This document shows positions 7,454-16,826 of a stretch of DNA of 52,756 nt, piece by piece. The stretch comes from Flavobacteriales bacterium. GTDB lineage: Bacteria; Bacteroidota; Bacteroidia; UBA10329. The notes below the pieces were generated by a model, which was given only the letters and a program-made list of their open reading frames with translations, had not been told where the DNA came from and made no database searches. Location of the stretch: assembly GCA_021741155.1 (NCBI GenBank), contig JAIOYP010000027.1:1-52756 (forward strand), in the 5' to 3' direction. Position numbers and translations under genes: made by a program. Each line of letters starts with the position of its first letter. Position 1 is the stretch's first letter.

Positions 7454-8125
7454 TTAAAACCCTCCCGCTTTAGTCAAAAACTTCCGCATCGGTTCGCTTG
7501 CCTCAAAGTATTCCATCACAACCTCAATGATATTTTCTTGAAGGATGATTTCAGGGGGCATCGAAGCAAAAAAGTAAAACTGCTTATTGAACAACAGTGG
7601 CTGATTCTCCGAAGCGGCTTTGAATTCCTTTGGAAGAATCTTGTTCTTCTCCCCTCTCAGTTCTCCAAATCGCGTTACAAAATCCTTGTCCGAAACCAAT
7701 TTATTCAGTTCATCTGAGTGCTTTAGAATGTACGTTCTCACTTTTTGTAAGACGTCTTTTTCGGGCTGATAAAGACCGCTGTAAAACCGAAAATGTTCTG
7801 GGCCAGATTCTAAATACATGCCCGGAATTCCCATTCCCGCCTTTCTTCCGCCAGGTGCAATGAGGGCGCTACCATTTAGTTTGTAAGGTGTTTTGTCGTT
7901 TCCGAACCGCACATCGCGATAAATTCTAAAAATTGCCTGCTTCGTTTCGGCCTCAAATTGCTCATCAATCTTCGCAGTTCGAGCAATCAATTCATGGATA
8001 AACGATTCAAATGGTCCTTTGACCGAAAGCTCGTATCGCTTCTTGTTGGCATGAAACCAATCTTTGTTGTTGTTCGCGGCCAGCTCTTTGAAAAAATCGA
8101 GGTAGTCCTGAGTAAAGTATGCCAT
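7454..8125 (-). CDS. DUF2461 family protein
   Basis: 223 aa. The N-terminus (DFFKELAANNNKDWFHANKKRYE) and FRIYRDVRFGNDKTPYKLN are diagnostic of the DUF2461/TIGR02453 family, at normal length. The family is widespread in Bacteroidota and its biochemical function is unknown. No signal peptide. It converges with the radical SAM gene across a 48-base gap and lies 20 bases downstream of the 8146-8769 gene on the same strand, so the two may be co-transcribed. Confidence 0.9.
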   Translation of the reverse strand: MAYFTQDYLDFFKELAANNNKDWFHANKKRYELSVKGPFESFIHELIARTAKIDEQFEAETKQAIFRIYRDVRFGNDKTPYKLNGSALIAPGGRKAGMGIPGMYLESGPEHFRFYSGLYQPEKDVLQKVRTYILKHSDELNKLVSDKDFVTRFGELRGEKNKILPKEFKAASENQPLLFNKQFYFFASMPPEIILQENIIEVVMEYFEASEPMRKFLTKAGGF

Positions 8126-8145
8126 GTAGCTATGGAAATCGTTCG

Positions 8146-8769
8146 TTATTTAAACTCCTTTTTAATGTCTTTCATAACACGACCTTTCGTGTATTTAGTC
8201 CAATTGTAGATGGCACCCGCCCAATAGTTTCGGAATCCGAAACCTCCAGCATCTCCAATCAACTTGTGCTTATAAAGAACCTTTCTACTTGAAATATCAA
8301 AGAACGTAATGTAACCGAAAGCTTGTTCTTTAATTCTATCAAACGATTCTACTACCACGGTAATTCCAATGCCCTGTTTGTAATCATCAATCTTGTAAGC
8401 CCGAGCTGCAGCGGCAATATCATCCTCAGAAATACCGTAAGACTTATTGATGACAAGTGATTTCACTTTTACCTCATCATTCACCACATCAACAACGCCA
8501 TAATCGTACTTCAAGTCTGAAATCAAAAGCGCCTTTCCCCAATCATATTTATCTCCTTCTGAAATCATGAGATGATTCCATTTTCGAAAATAATCTTCCT
8601 TAATAGCAACAGGGTCATTGAATCCCTCCTCGCCTATCATTCTTGCTTTTGAAAAATCGAGGCCAAACCAAACGACATCGCAATTTTCTCCCAGAAAATC
8701 TGTCATTGTTTTTTGGCCAAACAAGGCCGATGGCACAATTAATAGAACTAGTAAAATCCACTTTTTCAT
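8146..8769 (-). CDS. Exported protein of unknown function
   Basis: The start at 8769 (MKKWILLVLLIVPSALFGQ) is chosen because it opens directly into a signal peptide; a longer reading begins at 8793. The mature part of about 190 aa has no family I can name. It contains CDVVWFGLDFSKARMIG and an ending FGFRNYWAGAIYNWTKYTKGRVMKDIKKEF that recall small periplasmic or surface proteins of Bacteroidota. It is divergent from the TonB-dependent receptor gene and upstream of the DUF2461 gene. Confidence 0.75.
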   Translation of the reverse strand: MKKWILLVLLIVPSALFGQKTMTDFLGENCDVVWFGLDFSKARMIGEEGFNDPVAIKEDYFRKWNHLMISEGDKYDWGKALLISDLKYDYGVVDVVNDEVKVKSLVINKSYGISEDDIAAAARAYKIDDYKQGIGITVVVESFDRIKEQAFGYITFFDISSRKVLYKHKLIGDAGGFGFRNYWAGAIYNWTKYTKGRVMKDIKKEFK

Positions 8770-8833
8770 CTGCATATCAATCAATTTATCCATTCAAATT
8801 TACAACTATCGCCCACTACAGTTGTTAACTATG

Positions 8834-8864
8834 TTGCTTGTTGTTCTCAATTCGGGTATCCTTG
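8834..8864 (+). promoter_or_regulatory. Candidate Bacteroidota promoter for the TonB-dependent receptor
   Basis: TTG at 8834-8836 and TATCCTTG at 8857-8864, 20 bases apart, match the Bacteroidota -33/-7 layout (TTTG, then TAnnTTTG) with one mismatch in the -7 box. It would give a 5' leader of about 75 bases. Confidence 0.5.
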
Positions 8865-8945
8865 CACTTTCATTGAAGAAAGACATGTTTTCTATTAAAC
8901 CATCCTGTAAGTCGTAGGTCATAACGCCTTATTCTTGAAACAAGT

Positions 8946-11381
8946 ATGCGGTCATTCTTTTTTATTGTCATTTTTCTTTTCTCAATCAACGTTAAAGCTC
9001 AACGGGAAGACCGTGGCGATGGACAACGACCTCCAGGCCGTTTACTTACTGGAATTGTAGTTGATGAGAAGTCAAATCCAATTCCTTACGCATCTGTGGC
9101 GGTGCGTTCCAAAGCCGACAGCATGTTTTTGCGCGGAACGGCCACCGACCTAAACGGAAAGTTTGAACTCCGATTAAAGCCCGGAAAGTATGAAGTGACT
9201 GTTTCTTTCATTTCCTACCAAAACAAAACTTCGCAAGCAGATTTGACCCAAGCAGATACTGATTTGGGCACTATCAAACTGGAACCTAAAACTGAACTTC
9301 TAGATGAAGCAGTCATTCAGGCGGAGAAAAGCTACATGGAATTGAAGCTAGACCGCAGGGTTTACAACGTGGGCAAAGACCCGAACAACGTAGGAAGCAA
9401 TGCACAGGAAATTCTTGAAACCGTTCCTTCTGTTGAAGTAGATGTAGATGGAACCGTAAGCCTTCGCGGAAGTTCAAACGTGCGCATTTTGATTGATGGA
9501 AAACCGTCTGGACTTACTGGAATAAGTACGCAAGATGCCTTGCGACAGATTCCTGGAAATCTGATTGACAAGATTGAAGTAATTACCAACGCGTCAGCGA
9601 AATATGATGCAGAAGGTGATGCTGGAATTTTGAATATCGTACTTAAGAAAGATCAGCGAGCTGGACTTAATGGTTCGTTCGAAGTGAATGCTGGGTATCC
9701 TCACAATTATGGTGGTTCTGCAAACATCAATTACCGAAAAGGAAAAATCAACTTCTTCACTGGAGTTGGTGTGCAATACCGTCAGCGTCCTGGAACTGGA
9801 AAATCCTTCCAGCAATTCTTTTTGGAAGACACCACATTTGCGTACGAACGAACACGAAACCAAACCCGTGGCGGTCTTTCTGGTAATGGACGTTTTGGCC
9901 TTGATTATTTCATCAATGATAAAACATCGCTTACCGCTTCTGGGTTGTACAGCCGTTCTTGGAACGACAACATCTCTGACCTGAAATACACTGATATTGA
10001 CGAAAATGGAACTGCAACGCAAGTGGTTTTGAGAACAGAAGACGAGCATGAAGTGCAACAGAACATTGAAGCCAACTTGAATTTTCGGAGGACATTCAAG
10101 AAAGAAGATCAGGTGTTAACGGCTGATGCAAAGTGGTTTTTGAGTCAGGATTATGAAAATGGTGACCTATCCGAAAAGGGAGCTGATTATCTACTCGCTC
10201 AGCGTACAAACAACACGGAAAACGAACGAAATTGGCTTTTTCAGACCGATTATATTCACCCGTTCACTGAAAAAGTTCGGTTGGAAACTGGTCTGAAGGC
10301 CACGTTGCGAAGAATTGAAAATGATTATCAGGTTGATCAACAGAACGATACTTCTGATGTTTGGGAAACACTTGCAGCGTTCGATAACAACTTTATTTAT
10401 ACCGAGAATGTGTATGCCGCTTATTTAATTGCAAGTGGTAAAATCAAGAAATTCTCTCTTCAAGGAGGATTGCGCACCGAATATTCTGACATCACGACTG
10501 AGCTTGTAAAGACCCACGAACGGAACCACCGCACATACATCAGCTTTTTTCCTTCTGCACATCTGAGCTATGAATTCCCTCACGGAAACTCCATTCAATT
10601 GAGTTACAGTCGCAGGATTGGTCGTCCCGGATTTCGTGAGCTTATTCCCTTTTCAAGTATATCTGACAATCGAAATTTTCGAATGGGAAACCCGAATCTG
10701 AATCCCGTTTTCACACACTCAACCGAAATTGGACATCTTAAAACTTGGAATAGTGGAACACTCCTTTCAAGCATTTACTATCGCCACAGCGATGGTGTGG
10801 TTGAACGTATTTCGCGTTCAGATTCAACCGGGTTAATTACTATGTTTCCGGTAAACCTAAGCACAGAAGATGCCACAGGATTGGAATTCAGCTTTTCCTA
10901 TAACCTATTTAAATGGTGGAGAACCACTCTCAATGCCAACGCATTCTATTCCATCACCAATGGAAAGTACGAGGAACAAAAGTTTTACGCTGAAACGTTC
11001 TCGGCCACTGGCCGATTCACCAGCAAATGGACAATTAAGAAGAAGCTGGATATTCAAACATCCTTCATGTATCATGCTCCGCGAAACACACCTCAAGGAA
11101 AAATGCTGAGCATGTATTCGTGGGATATTGGTCTGGCAATGGATGTGTTAAAGGGAAATGGAACAATAACTTTCAGTGCCAGAGACCTTCTCAATTCGCG
11201 AAGAAGACGTTGGGAGATAAACACACCAACATTGGCATCAACAAATGATTTCCTGTGGAGTTCGCGTCAGTTTGTACTCAGTTTTGCTTATCGACTCAAC
11301 CAAAAGAAAAAACGCGAACGCGAACGCGGAGGACGAGGTGAAGGTGGTGGCTCCGATGGTGGTGGTGGAGACGATTTCTAA
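8946..11381 (+). CDS. TonB-dependent receptor-like outer membrane protein (OMP_b-brl_3 type)
   Basis: 811 aa with signal peptide (MRSFFFIVIFLFSINVKAQ). Residues about 33-115 are a carboxypeptidase-regulatory-like Ig domain (GIVVDEKSNPIPYASVAVR...GTATDLNGKFEL). A plug-like region follows (AQEILETVPSVEVDVDGTVSLRGSSNVRILIDGKPSG...IEVITNASAKYDAEGDAGILNIVLKK). The remainder is a 22-strand-type barrel with many aromatic strands. This combination is the PF14905 group of outer-membrane receptors; the ligand cannot be told. The C-terminus is an odd Arg/Glu/Gly/Asp tail (about 25 residues) after the last strand, instead of a terminal aromatic residue of the barrel. Confidence 0.88.
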   Translation: MRSFFFIVIFLFSINVKAQREDRGDGQRPPGRLLTGIVVDEKSNPIPYASVAVRSKADSMFLRGTATDLNGKFELRLKPGKYEVTVSFISYQNKTSQADLTQADTDLGTIKLEPKTELLDEAVIQAEKSYMELKLDRRVYNVGKDPNNVGSNAQEILETVPSVEVDVDGTVSLRGSSNVRILIDGKPSGLTGISTQDALRQIPGNLIDKIEVITNASAKYDAEGDAGILNIVLKKDQRAGLNGSFEVNAGYPHNYGGSANINYRKGKINFFTGVGVQYRQRPGTGKSFQQFFLEDTTFAYERTRNQTRGGLSGNGRFGLDYFINDKTSLTASGLYSRSWNDNISDLKYTDIDENGTATQVVLRTEDEHEVQQNIEANLNFRRTFKKEDQVLTADAKWFLSQDYENGDLSEKGADYLLAQRTNNTENERNWLFQTDYIHPFTEKVRLETGLKATLRRIENDYQVDQQNDTSDVWETLAAFDNNFIYTENVYAAYLIASGKIKKFSLQGGLRTEYSDITTELVKTHERNHRTYISFFPSAHLSYEFPHGNSIQLSYSRRIGRPGFRELIPFSSISDNRNFRMGNPNLNPVFTHSTEIGHLKTWNSGTLLSSIYYRHSDGVVERISRSDSTGLITMFPVNLSTEDATGLEFSFSYNLFKWWRTTLNANAFYSITNGKYEEQKFYAETFSATGRFTSKWTIKKKLDIQTSFMYHAPRNTPQGKMLSMYSWDIGLAMDVLKGNGTITFSARDLLNSRRRRWEINTPTLASTNDFLWSSRQFVLSFAYRLNQKKKRERERGGRGEGGGSDGGGGDDF

Positions 11382-11383
11382 TC

Positions 11384-11743
11384 TCAATATTCGCCAATAC
11401 TCAGTAGCACAAGTGTGCAAGCTTCTTCAAATCTGATTCCGTTATCCGCAAGCATTTTCTGAAATGCCCTATTTTCCGTTCCTGGATTAAAAATCACACG
11501 TTTCGGCTTCAAAGCAATTATCCGTTCGTAATATTCTTGTTGAAGTTGTGGATTGAGATAAAGCGTTACCGTATCAAATTCCTCCGTGGGCCATTCTGAA
11601 GAAATCTCTGTTTCACCAATCAATCCTGAATGAATTCCAAAGGCATAGACAGGATAATCGTAACGATTCAATCGTTCAACAGCCTTGAATCCGTATCTAT
11701 CTGGCTTCGGACTTGCCCCTACTACAAGTGTTTTCTTTTTCAT
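11384..11743 (-). CDS. CoA-binding (YccU-like) domain protein
   Basis: 119 aa, a single Rossmann domain: VVGASPKPDRYGFKAVERL near the N-terminus is the nucleotide-binding loop of CoA_binding_2 proteins; PVYAFGIHSGLIGE and VIFNPGTENRAFQKML follow the family pattern. Such proteins resemble the CoA-binding domain of succinyl-CoA synthetase; their cellular role is not settled. The stop codon lies 2 bases beyond the convergent receptor gene, with no terminator between them. On its own strand it lies downstream of tRNA-Ser and that gene's terminator. Confidence 0.88.
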   Translation of the reverse strand: MKKKTLVVGASPKPDRYGFKAVERLNRYDYPVYAFGIHSGLIGETEISSEWPTEEFDTVTLYLNPQLQQEYYERIIALKPKRVIFNPGTENRAFQKMLADNGIRFEEACTLVLLSIGEY

Positions 11744-11756
11744 GGAGTTAGAACAA

Positions 11757-11790
11757 TAAAAAACGGCCTTAGTTTACACTAAGGCCGTTT
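11757..11790 (-). terminator. Terminator of tRNA-Ser
   Basis: Perfect 12-bp stem (11761-11772 with 11779-11790, AAACGGCCTTAG) and 6-base loop. On the minus strand it is followed by a run of T (A run at 11757-11763 on +). It starts 3 bases past the tRNA 3' end. Confidence 0.9.
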
Positions 11791-11792
11791 GA

Positions 11793-11880
11793 TGGCGGAG
11801 AGTGAGAGATTCGAACTCTCGGTACCTCGCGGTACGGTAGTTTTCAAGACTACTGCAATCGACCACTCTGCCAACTCTCC
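11793..11880 (-). tRNA. tRNA-Ser(TGA)
   Basis: Read on the minus strand it gives a 7-bp acceptor stem (GGAGAGT/ACTCTCC), a D arm, an anticodon stem GTAGT/ACTAC with loop CTTGAAA and anticodon TGA, a long class II variable arm (GTACC..GGTAC) and a T arm (GAGAG TTCGAAT CTCTC). The discriminator is G and CCA is encoded at 11793-11795. The long variable arm and the anticodon agree on serine. Confidence 0.97.
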
Positions 11881-11885
11881 GAGCG

Positions 11886-11893
11886 CAAAAGTA
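11886..11893 (-). promoter_or_regulatory. -7 element of the tRNA-Ser promoter
   Basis: On the minus strand TACTTTTG is an exact TAnnTTTG box ending 5 bases before the mature tRNA 5' end, so the transcript would start at or next to the tRNA. Confidence 0.65.
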
Positions 11894-11984
11894 ATAGAAT
11901 TTTCTTCCCGTAGAAACGTTATTTATTGCTCTATTATGTCACGCATATTATCGTGCTTAAACCTTGGTTTGATAACTTTACCAT

Positions 11985-13544
11985 ATGAAAACTCGATTGA
12001 TACTTTTTCTGTTCAGCATTTTGGCTATTTCAAACACAAATGGGCAGAATTTAAGAGCCGAATTTGCAATGGCCGAATTCGATTCGCCAAGTGATGGACC
12101 TTACTTAGAAACGTATCTAAAATTGAAGGGAAATACGCTCGTTCCTATTCAATCTGAGTCGGGTTTTTACTCAGAAGTGCTTATAACGTATCATATTTCC
12201 AAAGGAGTTTGGGTACCATTTAAAGACACGTATAAAGTTGCTGGCCCCGTCAATTCCAATGAAAACGAACCGCTTGATTTCATAGACCAAAGACGAATTC
12301 CATTGAAACCAGGGACTTATGATCTTGAGATTACAATCAGAGATTTAAAAGATTCGGCTACGATTGCTGCCGTTGTCAAACAACAAATTGTCATTGAGAA
12401 CAATCGTTCGGCCGTGCTAGAAACAGAGGAAACCAGTGCTTCCGAAGAAGAAAAAGCATCGCAGAAATACAAATCACTTTTTTCAATTTCAGGAATTCAG
12501 TTGGTTGACAGTTATCAGAAAACGGAAGTGGCAAATATTCTGAGCAAAGGCGGATTTGACCTTACTCCTTATACGTCTAACTATTATCCTGAAGGAAAAT
12601 CGAACATTACGTTTTATGCGGAAATCTATAGCACACACAAACGGGCGATAGATGCTAACAAGAAATTCTTGGCAAACATGTTTATAGAAAATGCAGATGA
12701 TGGATCCTTGGTTCAAAACCTACGAACATTTTCTAGACACAGTGATGCTGAAGTAACTCCTCTATTGCAATCTTTTCCGTTGAACGCTGTTCCAACAGGA
12801 AATTACAATCTGGTGATTGAAGTGCGAGATGAACAGAACCGAGTGATGGAACGAAAGTTTGCATTCTTTCAACGGGTAAGTACAGTTACTCCAACATCAA
12901 TAAGTGATGATTACGTGCCGAATGGAGAAACCAATGACATTTATGGCACGTTCGTTACCAAATATCAAAACGTAGATGATCTAAAAGAGTATTTGCGCTG
13001 CCTCCACCCTATTTCTACACAGGAAGAAATTGCGACTGTAAACACGCGAATGAACTTCAGAGACAGAAACATGATGTGGAAATTCATGTACAATTTCTGG
13101 CAGCAGCGTAACCCAGAAAATCCCGAACAAGCATGGTTAACCTATTGGAAAGAAGTGGAAAAAGTTAATGCGACCTATTCAAACAACCTCAGAAAGGGTT
13201 ATGATACCGATAGAGGTCGGGTTTATCTCCAATATGGACCACCCAACACGATTTCTCCAAACTATTTTGAGCCTAATACTTATCCTTACGAAATTTGGCA
13301 TTACTATAAACTTGAAGACCATTTGAACGCGGAACAGAGCAACAAGAAGTTCGTTTTCGCAAACATCGAACGAGGGTCGAATGAGTTCAAAATCATCCAT
13401 TCTGATGCTAAAAACGAGATTACGAATGTCCGCTGGAACTACGACTTGCAAGTGAGAAGTAGTTCTACTGTTGATTTAGATCAGGAGAACGGTGGAGCAA
13501 GTTTTGGCAATCGTTCTAAGGATTTTTACCAAAATCCATACTAA
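11985..13544 (+). CDS. GWxTD domain-containing exported protein
   Basis: 519 aa with signal peptide (MKTRLILFLFSILAISNTNGQ). The C-terminal region at about residues 404-440 (KGYDTDRGRVYLQYGPPN... followed by YPYEIWHYYKL) is the GWxTD domain, in which the name motif is degenerate here as G-Y-D-T-D. The middle has Ig-like strands. The family is common in Bacteroidota envelopes; its function is unknown. A TAACTTTA box 4 bases before the ATG is one mismatch from the -7 consensus, so the leader may be very short. Confidence 0.85.
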   Translation: MKTRLILFLFSILAISNTNGQNLRAEFAMAEFDSPSDGPYLETYLKLKGNTLVPIQSESGFYSEVLITYHISKGVWVPFKDTYKVAGPVNSNENEPLDFIDQRRIPLKPGTYDLEITIRDLKDSATIAAVVKQQIVIENNRSAVLETEETSASEEEKASQKYKSLFSISGIQLVDSYQKTEVANILSKGGFDLTPYTSNYYPEGKSNITFYAEIYSTHKRAIDANKKFLANMFIENADDGSLVQNLRTFSRHSDAEVTPLLQSFPLNAVPTGNYNLVIEVRDEQNRVMERKFAFFQRVSTVTPTSISDDYVPNGETNDIYGTFVTKYQNVDDLKEYLRCLHPISTQEEIATVNTRMNFRDRNMMWKFMYNFWQQRNPENPEQAWLTYWKEVEKVNATYSNNLRKGYDTDRGRVYLQYGPPNTISPNYFEPNTYPYEIWHYYKLEDHLNAEQSNKKFVFANIERGSNEFKIIHSDAKNEITNVRWNYDLQVRSSSTVDLDQENGGASFGNRSKDFYQNPY

Positions 13545-13577
13545 TACTTCGGATAGGTTTCTTCACCTTCGCAAGCC

Positions 13578-14585
13578 ATGCGGGTAGCGGTTGTCATTCT
13601 TAATTGGAACGGAAAATCCTTTTTGGAGAAATTCCTTCCTTCTGTTATTTCTAACTCGATTGGGGCAAACATTTACGTTGCAGACAATGCCAGTTCAGAT
13701 GGTTCGCTTGATTATCTGAAAGAGAATTATCCAATAGTCAAACTAATTGACAACGGAGAAAACCTAGGCTTTGCTGGCGGCTACAATAAGGCGTTGGAGA
13801 AGTTAGACGAGGCGTTTTTTGTACTGCTAAATTCTGATGTTGAAGTCACCACAAATTGGCTTGAGCCCATCGTACAATTATTTGATTCAGATTCAAACAT
13901 TGCTGCCTGTCAGCCAAAAATTTTGAGTTACCACGATAAGTCTTGTTTCGAATATGCAGGAGCTGCTGGTGGTTTCATTGATAAGTTTGGCTATCCATTT
14001 TGCCGTGGGCGAGTGTTCGATACGCTTGAAAAGGACAATGGACAATATGATTCCGTTGAGGAGATTTTGTGGGCAACTGGTGCATGTCTATTCATTCGGA
14101 GCAAGGTTTACAAAGAACTTGGTGGCTTGGATGCTGATTTCTTCGCCCACATGGAAGAAATTGATTTGTGCTGGCGAATAAAACGCGCTGGATATAGCAT
14201 TAAAGTTCAGCCAGCTTCGGTGGTCTATCATGTAGGTGGCGGAACGCTTTCAAAATCAAATCCGTTCAAAACCTTTTTGAATTTCAGGAATGGACTAGAA
14301 CTTTTGGCGAAAAATCTTCCAAAAAACCAACTTGTTCCGAAGCTTTTTATTCGAATGCTTTTGGATGGCGTGGCAGCCTTCAAGTTTTTGTTTTCTGGCC
14401 AGGGAAATGATTTTCTAGCTGTCATCCACGCACATTTTGGTTTCTACGGAAGACTCAGAAAAACACTTGGAAAACGAACTGGCAATTACGTTTCAGTTAA
14501 AGGACAATACAGAGGGAATATCGTCCTCGATTACTTCCTAAAAGGACGGAAAAAGTTTAGCGACCTACCTTCAGATAAGTTCTGA
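13578..14585 (+). CDS. Family 2 glycosyltransferase (rhamnosyltransferase-like)
   Basis: 335 aa, no membrane helix. The GT-A fold is clear: VAVVILNWNGKSFLEKFLPSV at the start, YVADNASSDGSLDYL, GFAGGYNKAL, and the metal-binding NSDVEV (about residue 92). GACLFIRSKVYKELGGLDADFFAHMEEIDLCWRIKRAGY carries the acceptor-side ED motif of the rhamnosyltransferase/WcaA-like group. It would add a sugar to a cell-envelope glycan or lipid from a nucleotide sugar. It starts 33 bases after the GWxTD gene and overlaps aroQ tail to tail by 29 bases. Confidence 0.9.
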   Translation: MRVAVVILNWNGKSFLEKFLPSVISNSIGANIYVADNASSDGSLDYLKENYPIVKLIDNGENLGFAGGYNKALEKLDEAFFVLLNSDVEVTTNWLEPIVQLFDSDSNIAACQPKILSYHDKSCFEYAGAAGGFIDKFGYPFCRGRVFDTLEKDNGQYDSVEEILWATGACLFIRSKVYKELGGLDADFFAHMEEIDLCWRIKRAGYSIKVQPASVVYHVGGGTLSKSNPFKTFLNFRNGLELLAKNLPKNQLVPKLFIRMLLDGVAAFKFLFSGQGNDFLAVIHAHFGFYGRLRKTLGKRTGNYVSVKGQYRGNIVLDYFLKGRKKFSDLPSDKF

Positions 14586-14991
14586 GCGCTTCGATGCCGA
14601 GTGTGTAGGAATGCGCACCAAATCCGGCAATACTCCCAACACAAACACCTGCAATTAGAGAGTTGTGTCTGAACTCTTCCCTAGCTGCAATATTTGACAT
14701 GTGAACCTCAACCACTGGAACACTTATGCTTGAAATGGCATCACGAATGGCAACTGAAGTATGCGTATAACCGCCAGCGTTCAGCACTACTCCATCGTAT
14801 TTTTCAACCGATTGCTGAAGAGCGTTTATCATCTCGCCTTCAATATTGCTTTGAAAAGCATCAATCTCGATATCAGAAAAGGCTGATTTCAATGCATTAA
14901 TCAAACCATCAAGCGTTTGCGAACCGTAAACTTCAGGTTCACGCGTTCCCAATAGATTCAAATTTGGGCCGTTAATAACTAGGATCTTCAC
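14557..14991 (-). CDS. aroQ: 3-dehydroquinate dehydratase, type II
   Basis: 144 aa. Third step of the shikimate pathway: 3-dehydroquinate to 3-dehydroshikimate. Type II hallmarks are ILVINGPNLNLLGTREPEVYG with the catalytic Arg17 and Tyr22, the EGEMINAL loop, NAGGYTHTSVAIRDA, and VEVHMSNIAAREEFRHNS with the catalytic His. I chose the GTG start at 14991 (VKILVING): it gives the normal family length, and longer readings add a Cys-rich stretch unlike the family and run into xerD. The 3' end overlaps the convergent glycosyltransferase gene by 29 bases. Confidence 0.95.
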   Translation of the reverse strand: MKILVINGPNLNLLGTREPEVYGSQTLDGLINALKSAFSDIEIDAFQSNIEGEMINALQQSVEKYDGVVLNAGGYTHTSVAIRDAISSISVPVVEVHMSNIAAREEFRHNSLIAGVCVGSIAGFGAHSYTLGIEALRTYLKVGR

Positions 14992-15028
14992 TGTCTGTTC
15001 TACTAGGCAGCAAGATATAACTTCGGAC

Positions 15029-15928
15029 ATGCACTGGCAACGGGCAATTTTAGGTTTCAAATCTTACCTCCAATTGGAAAGGTCGCTTTCGGGCAATACG
15101 GTTGAAGCGTACTTGCGCGACATCGGGCAACTCCGAACGTTTATCGAATCTACTTCTGGCGAGGAAACGCCAATCGGGCTAAAAACCGCTCAGCTAAAGG
15201 AATTCGTTCAGCAAATTGCAGAATTAGGATTGAGTGCCAACACGCAAAGCCGGATGGTAAGTGGCATTCGCTCGTTCTACAAATACCTTTTATTGGAGGA
15301 TAAAATTGACGTTGATCCAAGCAGTATGCTCGAAACTCCCAAGATTGGGCGGAAGTTGCCCGATACCCTTTCTAACGATGAAGTAGTTGCAATGATTGAT
15401 AGCATTGACCTCAGCAAATCGGAAGGCGAACGCAATCGTGCCATCTTGGAAACGCTTTATGGATCAGGATTGAGGGTTTCTGAACTCACAAACCTGAAAA
15501 TCAGCAATATCTATTTCAACGATGGAATCATGCGCATTCTTGGAAAAGGAAGCAAGGAACGACTTGTTCCATTGGGTGGAATTGCCGCTAAACGCATTTC
15601 ATCTTACATAAAAGAAATCCGCGTTCACGCCAAGATTCAAAAAGGCGCAGATGATTTTGTGTTCCTCAACAGGCGTGGAAACCCGCTTTCGAGGGTGATG
15701 ATTTTCAATATTGTAAAGAAAGCTGCTTACGATGCTGGTATTAAGAAAAGTATCAGTCCGCATACACTGAGGCACAGTTTTGCAACCGAATTAATTCAAC
15801 GAGGTGCTGATTTACGGGCTGTGCAAGACATGCTCGGTCACGAATCAATTACCACAACAGAAATATACACGCATTTAGACCGCGACTACCTGCGGTCAAA
15901 CATCATTCAGTTTCACCCAAGATCCTAG
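15029..15928 (+). CDS. xerD: Tyrosine recombinase XerD
   Basis: 299 aa, normal length. Resolves chromosome dimers at dif together with a partner recombinase during division. The N-terminal SAM-like DNA-binding domain (FKSYLQLERSLSGNTVEAYLRDI) is followed by the catalytic domain with R149, K173, H245-x-x-R248, H271 and the nucleophile Y280. The chromosomal core-gene context (aroQ, universal stress proteins) and lack of phage genes argue for XerD, not an integrase. Its TAG stop shares the palindrome CTAG with the stop codon of the convergent 15925 gene. A TAACTTCG box just before the ATG is one mismatch from the -7 consensus. Confidence 0.93.
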   Translation: MHWQRAILGFKSYLQLERSLSGNTVEAYLRDIGQLRTFIESTSGEETPIGLKTAQLKEFVQQIAELGLSANTQSRMVSGIRSFYKYLLLEDKIDVDPSSMLETPKIGRKLPDTLSNDEVVAMIDSIDLSKSEGERNRAILETLYGSGLRVSELTNLKISNIYFNDGIMRILGKGSKERLVPLGGIAAKRISSYIKEIRVHAKIQKGADDFVFLNRRGNPLSRVMIFNIVKKAAYDAGIKKSISPHTLRHSFATELIQRGADLRAVQDMLGHESITTTEIYTHLDRDYLRSNIIQFHPRS

Positions 15929-16794
15929 GTAAGGTGGAATCCTTCTCCTTCTTCTGGAGAAACGCTCAAGACTGGAATTCTTGAATGATTTACGATTTGT
16001 TGGGCATAGGGTCCCATCAGAAATCCAGTGAGATTTGATTCCTGCTCTGTCATCATTACAATCATATTTCCTCCTTTAGACTCAGAGAAATTCATAGTCA
16101 TGGTAGCCAAATTGCTACCAACCAAGGTTGTACAAGAATGTGCAATTTCTTCACGATCGAAGTAATCTGTAATCTGCTTCACTTTCGTATCAAACTCAAA
16201 CCGGATGTTCGGTTCGTCTTCAGTAAGCAAACATGCAATATGAACGGTGGCTCCAAACTTCTTAGCAAAACTTGCGGCATGCTGCACTTTTTGACGTGAT
16301 TCTGGTGAACTATCAATAGGAAGAATGATGTTTTTCAGATTCTTAGCAGATGCCTTCTGCTGAATAGTCAGCACAGGACATGGAGATTGGGTAACCACTT
16401 TGAAGGCATTACTTCCAACAAAGAATTCTTCCCAACCAGAGACTCCGTGAGTTCCCATTACAATTAGGTCAGCTTCAACATCTCCGCAAACGGTTACAAT
16501 CTGCTCATGAATACGTCCACTTACAACATATTGCGAAACACTCAGACCTGATTTTTTTTCAAGTGCATGAGCGTAATCCTGAAGATGCTGTTGCGCATGC
16601 TCCTTTTCCTCATACTCAGTTTTCTTACTAGGCGAAAAAATCCCCTGATAAGCTCCACTTTCTAAAACGTGAATCAGGACGAGGTCTGCCCTAAATCGCT
16701 TGGCGACATCAACCGCGTGATCAACGGCAAGGTTTGCTGATTCTGAAAAGTCTGTTGGAACTGCGATACGGTTAATCTTGAATTCACTAAACAT
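15925..16794 (-). CDS. Universal stress protein, double UspA domain
   Basis: 289 aa with two UspA domains. The first (residues 1-145) has the ATP-binding pattern G-x2-G-x9-G-S in MGTHGVSGWEEFFVGSNA. The second (about 150-285) lacks it and reads MMTEQESNLTGFLMGPYAQ, so it probably does not bind ATP the same way. Cytoplasmic stress or energy-state protein. It lies 32 bases downstream of a paralog with the same arrangement, so the pair probably arose by duplication and is co-transcribed. Confidence 0.92.
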   Translation of the reverse strand: MFSEFKINRIAVPTDFSESANLAVDHAVDVAKRFRADLVLIHVLESGAYQGIFSPSKKTEYEEKEHAQQHLQDYAHALEKKSGLSVSQYVVSGRIHEQIVTVCGDVEADLIVMGTHGVSGWEEFFVGSNAFKVVTQSPCPVLTIQQKASAKNLKNIILPIDSSPESRQKVQHAASFAKKFGATVHIACLLTEDEPNIRFEFDTKVKQITDYFDREEIAHSCTTLVGSNLATMTMNFSESKGGNMIVMMTEQESNLTGFLMGPYAQQIVNHSRIPVLSVSPEEGEGFHLT

Positions 16795-16826
16795 GATGCT
16801 TTATTTTGAACTTGAAGGTAAGAAAA

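Noticed and set aside
15029..15928. Reading xerD as a phage or island integrase
   Set aside because: Length, motif spacing and the core-gene surroundings fit XerD; no attachment-site repeats or phage genes are visible, and the nearest tRNA (Ser) is 3 kb away without a duplicated end.
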